A program made the translations under genes and the position numbers. Positions 1-4,960 of a stretch of 5,081 nucleotides of DNA are shown here, piece after piece. This DNA is from DASPRM01 sp035319065 (GTDB lineage Bacteria > Acidobacteriota > Terriglobia > Terriglobales > Acidobacteriaceae), in the NCBI GenBank assembly GCA_035319065.1, contig DATHDM010000266.1, forward strand, positions 1-5,081, in the 5' to 3' direction. Each line of letters begins with the position of its first letter. Within the stretch, counting starts at the first letter, position 1. Below the pieces are notes generated by a model that did no database searches, had not been told where the DNA came from, and saw only the letters and a list, made by a program, of their open reading frames with translations.

Positions 1-1665
1 CGCACGGCGCTCACGCGCACGATCAACTACTACGGACAGCAGCTTGGGTTGTTCAAGGACGTCAAGGAAAATCTGACGGGCGATGACGTGCGCGAAGGAT
101 TGGTGGCGGTGATCAGCGTGAAGCTGTCGCAGCCTCAGTTCGAAGGTCAGACCAAAGGCAAGCTGAATTCCGATATCGCGGGCACGGTACAGGCCTTCCT
201 GAATGAGCGCCTGGGCGCCTATTGCGAGCAGAATCCGACGGCGGCGCGCAAGATCATCAACAAGGCGATCGAGGCGGCGCGGGCGCGCGAAGCCGCGCGC
301 AAGGCGCGAGACCTCACGCGGCGCAAAGGCGCGCTCGATGGCGGCGGACTGCCCGGCAAGCTGGCAGACTGCTCCGAGCGTCAACCGGACCGTTGCGAGC
401 TCTTCCTGGTGGAGGGCGAGTCCGCAGGTGGAACCGCCAAGCAGGGACGCGACCGCCGCTTCCAGGCGATCCTGCCGCTGAAGGGCAAGATCCTGAACGT
501 GGAGAAGGCGCGCTACGACAAGATGCTCAGCCACGAAGAGATCCGCGCCATGATTACGGCGCTGGGCACGGGCATCGGCAAGGACGACTTCCTGGCGGCC
601 AAGCTGCGTTACGGCAAGATCATCCTGATGACCGACGCCGACGTGGATGGCTCGCACATCCGCACCCTGCTGCTGACGTTCTTCTTCCGCCACATGCAGG
701 AGCTGATCAAGCGCGGCAACGTGTTCATCGCGCAGCCGCCGCTGTATTCGATCCGCAAGGGGAAATCGCAGCAGTACATCAAGGACGACCGCGAGTTCGT
801 GCGGGTGATGGTGAAGCGCGCATCCGACGGCCTGGTGGTGCGTTATGGGGAAGGCGCCGCCAAGCTGGAGGGATCGGCGCTGGCGAAGTTTATGACCACG
901 CTGAACGAGTATCTCGGCTTCTTCGACAAGGTGGTCAAGCGCGTGCGCGACGAAGAAGTGACCGAGCTGCTGCCGCGGCTGGATCTGGCCAAGCGCGCCG
1001 ACTTCGAGGGCGACAAGAAAGAGCCGCCGAAGAAGATCGCGCAATTGCACAAGGCGCTGGAGAAGATCGCCAAGAAGGAAGAGTTCAAGAAGGTGGAGGC
1101 GCGTTTCGAGGTCGAGCACAACCTGTGGGAGGTGGTGTTCGTCAACGCGCAGGGCGCGGAGCACGTGATCAACTGGGAGCTGGCCAGTTCGCCCGAGTAC
1201 CGGCAGATGCTAGCCAAGTACAAGCTGGTGGAAACCTACATGGAGCCCCCATTTGTGATCGAAGTGAAGCCGCGCGAGGACACCAAGGCCGACAAGGAAG
1301 AGCTGAGCGACGCCGAAAAGGAAGAGCTGGATAAGACGGAAAAGAAGGCTCCCAAGGCCGCGGCGCGGCGCAAGCACGAGACCGAGGTGGTGGAGAAGAC
1401 GACGGCGCGCGAGCTGTTCGATTACGTGCTCAACGAAGGCAAGAAGGACTTCACCGTCCAGCGCTACAAGGGACTGGGCGAGATGAGCGCTAGCCAGCTA
1501 TGGGATACCACCATGGATCCGGAGCGGCGCACCCTGCTTTCGGTGAAGCTGGAAGATATCGCCGAGTGTGAGGCCATCTTCTCGACGTTGATGGGCGAGG
1601 ACGTGGAGTCGCGGAGAAAGTTCATCGAGGAGAATGCGCTGGACGTGAAGAATCTGGATATCTGA
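1..1665 (+). CDS. gyrB: DNA gyrase subunit B, C-terminal part (5' end outside window)
   Basis: ATPase and strand-transport subunit of DNA gyrase, the cytoplasmic A2B2 type II topoisomerase that introduces negative supercoils. The frame is open from base 1 (RTALTRT), so the TTG at 49 is not the real start. By comparison with E. coli GyrB as I recall it, the window begins near residue 286, so roughly 285 residues (the GHKL ATPase domain) lie upstream. Visible in order: end of the transducer domain with the ATP-sensing QTK motif (148-156); the REAARKARDLTRRKGALDG segment; TOPRIM motif EGESAGGTAKQGRDR with the catalytic Glu at 412-414; PLKGKILNVEKAR; TDADVDGSHIRT with metal-binding Asp codons at 634 and 640; IAQPPLY; a large insertion (about 790-1460); and the C-terminal QRYKGLGEM (1459-1485) running to ENALDVKNLDI. 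The insertion marks it as Gram-negative-type GyrB rather than ParE. All expected catalytic residues in this part are present. Estimated full length is about 840 residues, some 35 longer than E. coli. A terminator follows directly. Confidence 0.98.
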   Translation, partial: RTALTRTINYYGQQLGLFKDVKENLTGDDVREGLVAVISVKLSQPQFEGQTKGKLNSDIAGTVQAFLNERLGAYCEQNPTAARKIINKAIEAARAREAARKARDLTRRKGALDGGGLPGKLADCSERQPDRCELFLVEGESAGGTAKQGRDRRFQAILPLKGKILNVEKARYDKMLSHEEIRAMITALGTGIGKDDFLAAKLRYGKIILMTDADVDGSHIRTLLLTFFFRHMQELIKRGNVFIAQPPLYSIRKGKSQQYIKDDREFVRVMVKRASDGLVVRYGEGAAKLEGSALAKFMTTLNEYLGFFDKVVKRVRDEEVTELLPRLDLAKRADFEGDKKEPPKKIAQLHKALEKIAKKEEFKKVEARFEVEHNLWEVVFVNAQGAEHVINWELASSPEYRQMLAKYKLVETYMEPPFVIEVKPREDTKADKEELSDAEKEELDKTEKKAPKAAARRKHETEVVEKTTARELFDYVLNEGKKDFTVQRYKGLGEMSASQLWDTTMDPERRTLLSVKLEDIAECEAIFSTLMGEDVESRRKFIEENALDVKNLDI

Positions 1666-1692
1666 GTCGCAGAGTTTTGCGGAGTGTTCGCG

Positions 1693-1724
1693 AGCCCGGC
1701 CGAACTGGCCGGGCTTTTTGTTTT
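1693..1724 (+). terminator. Intrinsic terminator of gyrB
   Basis: A perfect 9-bp GC-rich stem, AGCCCGGCC (1693-1701) with GGCCGGGCT (1707-1715), encloses a 5-nt loop GAACT. It is followed by a T-rich tract (TTTTTGTTTT, ending at 1724). It starts 28 nt after the gyrB stop codon. On the opposite strand the hairpin is not followed by a T tract, so it should terminate only rightward transcription. It implies that the next gene has its own promoter. Confidence 0.92.
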
Positions 1725-1830
1725 GGGTGAAGAACGGTAACCGAGGGCGTGAGCCGAAGGGCTGGCACTGCCGAGTGCGGGGTGGATGCAAGTCGCGCCA
1801 GCTCTTGCGTTCTTAGAGAGCAGCGGAGGA

Positions 1831-1847
1831 TCGCGCTAACAGCGCGA
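1831..1847. repeat. Perfect 7-bp inverted repeat upstream of the DUF4349 gene
   Basis: TCGCGCT (1831-1837) and AGCGCGA (1841-1847) are exact inverted copies around the spacer AAC. The repeat lies about 30 nt before the start codon at 1878, in the only promoter-sized space after the gyrB terminator. It could be an operator dyad or a small hairpin in the 5' leader. No T tract follows, so it is not a terminator. Its function is unknown. The rest of 1725-1877 shows no convincing sigma-70 promoter; a TCTAAA at 1856-1861 is -10-like but has no matching -35. Confidence 0.4.
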
Positions 1848-1866
1848 CATCGGTGTCTAAAGGGGT

Positions 1867-1871
1867 GGAGG
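1867..1871 (+). promoter_or_regulatory. Shine-Dalgarno site for the ATG at 1878
   Basis: GGAGG lies 6 nt before the ATG at 1878, in the context GGAGGTGG. This is a near-ideal ribosome binding site and shows that translation of the DUF4349 locus begins at 1878. The ATG at 2098, in the frame of the conserved domain, has no comparable site. Confidence 0.8.
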
Positions 1872-1877
1872 TGGTAA

Positions 1878-2213
1878 ATGCTCGCGCGGTTAAAGAGCTA
1901 CTGGGACGAGCGCCAACGATGGTGGCCGGCAGCACTGACAATCGTCGTACTAGTTACAGCAATTCAGTTTGCAAAATCGAATCCGTCGCATATTTCAGGT
2001 CTGTCGGGCCAGTCGAGCGTCCGATACGCTGAGCCGCTAGAAAAGGGCAAGCTTCCTCCCGATCCTGCCAACGGGCCTAGAGCTGCGATGCAGACCTATG
2101 CCCGCAACGACTATAGCAGGTGGCGTTGTGGGAGGAGTGCCGGGTGGCGTCCCGTCAGGCAAAGCCGATGCACTTCATGCGGAAAACACATCGATAGCGA
2201 GAAGCGCGGCTGA
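1878..2213 (+). CDS. N-terminal membrane anchor of a DUF4349 protein (frame-disrupted)
   Basis: This reading frame starts with ATG behind a strong Shine-Dalgarno site and encodes a short cytoplasmic head (MLARLKSYWDERQR). A hydrophobic helix follows (about residues 16-32, WWPAALTIVVLVTAIQF), then a Pro/Gly-containing linker (EPLEKGKLPPDPANGP). A type II or uncleaved signal-anchor topology is what I would expect at the start of a DUF4349 protein. After about residue 73 the translation turns Arg-, Cys- and Trp-rich with no protein-like character and stops at 2211-2213, while the next frame carries the conserved domain. I infer that 1878 to about 2100 is the real 5' part of the gene ending at 2922, and that the tail to 2213 is out-of-frame noise. 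The cause could be a genuine frameshift mutation, a sequencing or assembly indel, or, least likely, programmed frameshifting. Confidence 0.6.
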   Translation: MLARLKSYWDERQRWWPAALTIVVLVTAIQFAKSNPSHISGLSGQSSVRYAEPLEKGKLPPDPANGPRAAMQTYARNDYSRWRCGRSAGWRPVRQSRCTSCGKHIDSEKRG

Positions 2214-2922
2214 TCGTAAAGTCGTGAGAAGCGGCTATTTGGATCTCATGGTTGCAAGCCCGGTGGAGGCGATCGATCAAGTCCATGCAATCGCTGAGCG
2301 CTTTGGCGGCTATGTAACTTCGTCCCATGTTGGCGGGGTTAAAGAACAGCAGGCAGGATCCATCACTATCCGTGTTCCTGCGGATCGTTTCGATGCCGTA
2401 CGGAGCGAGATACGCAAGCTCGCCAGGCGCGTTGAGTCAGAGTCCACCACTGCCAATGATGTGACCGTGCAGTACGTCGACACGGAAGCCACTCTGCGCA
2501 ACTACCGAGCAGAAGAAGCCAGCTATCTGGAGATTATGAAGCGCGCTGGCCGGGTAAAGGACATCCTGGAGGTGGCGGAGAAACTGAGTGACGTCCGTGG
2601 CCGCATCGAGACGCTGGAAGCGGAATTCCGGACGCTTTCAAATCAGGTAGAGACGACGGCCATCTCCGTCAATCTTCACATGCTTCCATTGACACAGGCG
2701 GCGTGGCTGAACTGGCGGCCGGTTCATCGCTTGACTGAATCGCTGCGGCAGGGACTCGAGTCGGTCGCGGATTTCTTCGCTTTTGTCACTGAAGTTGGCT
2801 TCCAGATACCAGCGGTTTTGTTATGGGTAGGCAGTATTGTGCTGGTGATACGCGTTGGGTGGGTCCTGCTTCGGCGATTTATGAAATCACTGCGCGCCGC
2901 GCCCGGCACAAGCACGTCCTGA
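2098..2922 (+). CDS. DUF4349 domain-containing membrane protein (main part)
   Basis: Member of the DUF4349 family, envelope-associated proteins of unknown biochemical function. After a Gly-Val-Pro-rich linker (GGVVGGVPGGVPSG, 2119-2160), the domain runs from about 2215 to 2680. It begins RKVVRSGYLDLMV, includes the FGGYVTSSHV and ITIRVPADRFDAV segments, and continues with a long charged helical region (about 2485-2652) likely to form a coiled coil or helical hairpin. A C-terminal hydrophobic helix (about 2800-2875, FQIPAVLLWVGSIVLVIRVG) is followed by an Arg/Lys-containing tail, a usual membrane anchor. The frame is open from 2041, after a TAG at 2038-2040. ATG 2098 is the first start codon in it but has no Shine-Dalgarno site, and the product would lack the N-terminal anchor. 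The true gene probably begins at 1878 in another frame, which would give a protein of about 347 residues with helices flanking an extracytoplasmic domain. Family assignment is confident; the start and the integrity of the gene are not. Confidence 0.85.
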   Translation: MPATTIAGGVVGGVPGGVPSGKADALHAENTSIARSAADRKVVRSGYLDLMVASPVEAIDQVHAIAERFGGYVTSSHVGGVKEQQAGSITIRVPADRFDAVRSEIRKLARRVESESTTANDVTVQYVDTEATLRNYRAEEASYLEIMKRAGRVKDILEVAEKLSDVRGRIETLEAEFRTLSNQVETTAISVNLHMLPLTQAAWLNWRPVHRLTESLRQGLESVADFFAFVTEVGFQIPAVLLWVGSIVLVIRVGWVLLRRFMKSLRAAPGTSTS

Positions 2923-2970
2923 ATTGAAGCCAGAGTTAATCGAACGCGTGGGCGGAGCTGGGCTCCACCT

Positions 2971-2991
2971 GAACGGACGAGACCTCCGTTC
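2971..2991. repeat. Perfect 7-bp hairpin after the DUF4349 gene
   Basis: GAACGGA (2971-2977) pairs exactly with TCCGTTC (2985-2991) around a 7-nt loop. A smaller hairpin, GGAGC/GCTCC (2954-2958 with 2962-2966, loop TGG), lies just before it. A palindrome, CCACGTGG (2992-2999), and a weak CTCTTT follow. It lies about 50 nt past the stop codon and may stabilise or end the transcript, but it lacks a proper T tract. Confidence 0.4.
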
Positions 2992-3010
2992 CCACGTGGC
3001 TCTTTAGAAC

Positions 3011-3041
3011 CAAAAGATTCTTCGACTCGGGCCTCCGGCCC
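3011..3041. repeat. Possible fragment of a dispersed intergenic repeat
   Basis: AGATTCTTCGACTCG followed by the small inverted repeat GGGCC-TCC-GGCCC (3029-3041) resembles a palindromic intergenic element often seen in acidobacterial and similar GC-rich genomes. In the complete form, as I recall it, the second half continues with a sequence like CTCGCTCAGAATGAC. That second half is absent here, so this would be a truncated copy. The identification rests on memory of the motif, not on a second copy in this window. Confidence 0.3.
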
Positions 3042-3209
3042 CCAGGAAACCAAAGGCGGGTTTGTTGGGGATTCCGCGTGCTCGGCCTTGCTAGGATGAA
3101 ACCCAAGGAAGTGGCACTTTCGGGGATTACCAGAGTTTTGCAAGCACTGATCCAAGCTTACGTTCTTTCTTCGAATGCCGGGAGGAGAGTTATCCGTCCC
3201 TGCCTGACG

Positions 3210-3215
3210 AGGGAG
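3210..3215 (+). promoter_or_regulatory. Shine-Dalgarno site deciding the GTG start at 3223
   Basis: AGGGAG (3210-3215) lies 7 nt before the GTG at 3223. Together with the signal peptide encoded directly after the GTG, it supports this non-ATG start. Confidence 0.75.
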
Positions 3216-3222
3216 AACATCT

Positions 3223-4809
3223 GTGAAAAGCCTGATCTGGACAGCCATTATCGCCGTCAACCTATTTGCCGGCGCAGCCAACGCCATTGCGGAAGAAAAT
3301 TCGCCTGCATGGCGAAGTACGCAGCAAAGTCCGCTGCAAGGGAAGAGTGAAGGGACACAAGAAGCGGGGAGTAGCGCGAATTCCCGCAGTGCCCCGCCTG
3401 CCCTCACCATCTACAACCAGAATTTTGCGCTGGTAAGGGAGCGCCTGCCGCTGGAGTTGGAGGCGGGAGTGAACACCATGCGCTTCAACGAAATCACCTC
3501 CCAACTGGAGCCGGCATCGGTAGTGCTGCGCGATCCGCTGGGTCAACGCTCGCTTCAGGTGCTGGAGCAGAACTATCGCGCCGATCCCATCTCGCAGGAG
3601 CTGTTGCTTTCGCTGTATGAAGGAAAAACCATCGATTTCCTGATTGCGGCAGGCGAGCACGAGAAGATTGTGAAGGGCAAGATCATTCGCAGCGGCTACA
3701 TCCCCAGCCTGGTCCGCTTCGGGCAGTATCAACCGCCGCAGTATCAGCAGCCCATCATCGAAGTGGAGGGCGTGCTGCGCTTCGGGCTTCCGGGACAGCC
3801 GTTGTTTCCCAGGCTGACCGGCGACACTATTCTGAAGCCGACGCTCAACTGGCAACTGCGCACCGACAAACCGGGCCGCTTCGATGCCGAACTCTCCTAC
3901 ATCACCGGGGGGCTGAGCTGGCAGGCCGACTACAACCTGGTGGCGCCAGAGAAGGGCAACACGCTGGATCTGATCGGCTGGGTGACGATCGACAACCGCA
4001 GCGGGCACGTCTTCGAGAATGCCCGGCTGAAGCTGATGGCGGGCGACGTCAACAAGCTGCAGCCGGGCGAGCGGGAAAGTTACAACCGCGCAGCCAAGGC
4101 GATGGCGGCGCTGTCCGATGCCAGGCAGGAAGCGGTGACCGAGAAAACTTTCGATGAGTACCACCTGTACACGCTGGAGCGCTCGACCACGCTCCACGAC
4201 CAAGAGGTGAAGCAGGTGGAGTTTGTGCGCGGCGCGGGAGTCTCGTCGGTGCGCCTGTATGTCTATGACGGCGCCAGCATGGACTGGTCGCGCTACCAGT
4301 ACTACTCACCCGAGCAGATGCGGGTGGAGCGCGATCTGGGGACGCAGAGCAATAAGAAGGTTTGGGTGGTCCAGCAGTTTGTGAATTCGGAGAAGAACCA
4401 CCTGGGGATGCCGCTGCCCAAGGGCCGGCTGCGCTTCTATCGCCGCGACACCGACGGCCACCTGGAATTCACCGGCGAGAGCGAGATCGATCACACGCCC
4501 AAGGACGAAACTGTGCGCGTCTATACCGGCAACGCCTTCGACCTGGTGGGCGAGCGCAAGCGGACCAGCTACGCGATCGATGTTAACCGCCACTGGATCG
4601 ATGAGTCGTTCGAGATCCGGCTGCGCAACCACAAGAAAGAAGCAGCGACCTTCACCGTCCAGGAACACCTGTATCGCTGCGTGAATTGGCAGATCACGGA
4701 AGAGTCGCATCCCCACAAGAAGACCGAGTCGCAGCGGATGGAATTCCAGGTGATAGTGCCGGCGGATGGGGAGCAGGTGGTGACCTACACGGTGCATTAC
4801 ACGTGGTGA
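3223..4809 (+). CDS. Secreted DUF4139 domain-containing protein
   Basis: Predicted exported protein of 528 residues in the DUF4139 family (related to proteins annotated as mucoidy inhibitor MuiA-like); biochemical role unknown. The GTG start gives a clear Sec signal peptide: MKS, hydrophobic core LIWTAIIAVNLFAGA, and an ANA cleavage site after residue 21. A Ser/Gln/Gly-rich linker (about 22-60) follows. An N-terminal beta-rich segment begins LTIYNQNFALVRERLPLEL (61-79) and resembles the region preceding DUF4139 in related proteins. The DUF4139 part occupies about 190 to 528, with LSWQADYNLVA (231-241), GWVTIDNRSG (252-261), KLMAGDVN, and DEYHLYTLERSTTL (311-324), then a beta-rich tail ending VTYTVHYTW. 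The long coiled coil that separates the two domains in MuiA-like members is not evident. The sequence is unbroken with good coding character. No lipobox Cys follows the signal peptide, so it is probably periplasmic or extracellular rather than a lipoprotein. Confidence 0.9.
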   Translation: MKSLIWTAIIAVNLFAGAANAIAEENSPAWRSTQQSPLQGKSEGTQEAGSSANSRSAPPALTIYNQNFALVRERLPLELEAGVNTMRFNEITSQLEPASVVLRDPLGQRSLQVLEQNYRADPISQELLLSLYEGKTIDFLIAAGEHEKIVKGKIIRSGYIPSLVRFGQYQPPQYQQPIIEVEGVLRFGLPGQPLFPRLTGDTILKPTLNWQLRTDKPGRFDAELSYITGGLSWQADYNLVAPEKGNTLDLIGWVTIDNRSGHVFENARLKLMAGDVNKLQPGERESYNRAAKAMAALSDARQEAVTEKTFDEYHLYTLERSTTLHDQEVKQVEFVRGAGVSSVRLYVYDGASMDWSRYQYYSPEQMRVERDLGTQSNKKVWVVQQFVNSEKNHLGMPLPKGRLRFYRRDTDGHLEFTGESEIDHTPKDETVRVYTGNAFDLVGERKRTSYAIDVNRHWIDESFEIRLRNHKKEAATFTVQEHLYRCVNWQITEESHPHKKTESQRMEFQVIVPADGEQVVTYTVHYTW

Positions 4810-4863
4810 GGCGTTTTGCTTGCCTCCCGGAAATGGAGCGAAAACCGCAAGGTCTCTCGATTC

Positions 4864-4888
4864 GGACGGGGATTTGAGTTCCCCGTCC
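4864..4888. terminator. Hairpin between convergent genes, possible bidirectional terminator
   Basis: GGACGGGGA (4864-4872) pairs perfectly with TCCCCGTCC (4880-4888) around a 7-nt loop. It lies 54 nt after the DUF4139 stop and 72 nt beyond the gyrA stop on the other strand, so it could serve both transcripts. Neither strand has a T tract after the stem, so efficient intrinsic termination is doubtful; it may instead protect 3' ends. The remainder of 4810-4960 shows only a weak GAGGC/GCCTC pairing at the DUF4139 stop codon. Confidence 0.45.
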
Positions 4889-4960
4889 TCGCTCAAGCTG
4901 ACAGATTTTTCGGCTGACCTGTGAACGCGAGCAAGAGTGCCCGCGCCACACGAACGGAGT

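Larger units (their letters stand above)
2923..3222. other. 300-bp intergenic region between the DUF4349 and DUF4139 genes
   Basis: No protein-like reading frame is supported here. The left part (2945-2999) holds competing inverted repeats, and the middle (about 3011-3041) looks like a fragment of a dispersed repeat. The right part presumably carries the promoter of the DUF4139 gene, since a Shine-Dalgarno site sits just before 3223. I could not identify a convincing promoter: TTGCAA at 3138-3143 has only a poor -10 partner. No classic intrinsic terminator with a T tract is visible after 2922, so read-through into the DUF4139 gene is possible. Confidence 0.6.

Noticed and set aside
222..1334. 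370-residue + strand reading frame inside gyrB
   Set aside because: It overlaps the conserved gyrB frame. Its translation is rich in Arg, Ala, Gly and Gln with no domain-like pattern, as expected for a shadow frame of GC-rich coding DNA.
1763..1778. Possible sigma-54 promoter TGGCAC...TGC upstream of the DUF4349 gene
   Set aside because: The GG and GC pairs are separated by 11 bases rather than the strict 10, and the TT of TTGC is absent. The match is also part of a small GCACT/AGTGC inverted repeat.
1498..1791. 97-residue - strand reading frame across the gyrB end and terminator
   Set aside because: It runs antisense through conserved gyrB codons and the terminator hairpin and shows no protein-like features.
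2090..2110. Programmed +1 frameshifting in the DUF4349 gene
   Set aside because: No recognised slippery site with a stop codon or internal Shine-Dalgarno sequence is visible at the junction, and the out-of-frame stop is more than 100 nt downstream. A mutation or sequence error is the simpler reading.
3107..3127. Possible sigma-54 promoter (TGGCAC at 3112-3117, within a GGAAGTG-G-CACTTTC dyad) before the DUF4139 gene
   Set aside because: The -24 element is perfect, but the required GC of the -12 element is missing at the fixed spacing; the bases there read GGGA.
3078..3350. 90-residue + strand reading frame upstream of and overlapping the DUF4139 gene
   Set aside because: It overlaps the DUF4139 start by more than 120 nt in another frame, shows no family features, and has no good ribosome binding site.
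2724..3410. 228-residue - strand reading frame covering the 2923-3222 gap
   Set aside because: It overlaps the end of the DUF4349 gene and the signal peptide of the DUF4139 gene. Its low-complexity translation shows no domain, and the repeat-like stretch inside it argues against coding.
3262..4203. 313-residue - strand reading frame opposite the DUF4139 gene
   Set aside because: It lies antisense to a well-supported gene with a signal peptide and family motifs. The sequence is Leu/Arg/Gln-rich without recognisable motifs and has no convincing ribosome binding site.
4306..4896. 196-residue - strand reading frame opposite the DUF4139 C-terminus
   Set aside because: It is antisense to DUF4139 coding sequence for most of its length, matches no family I recognise, and is best explained as a shadow of GC-rich codons.
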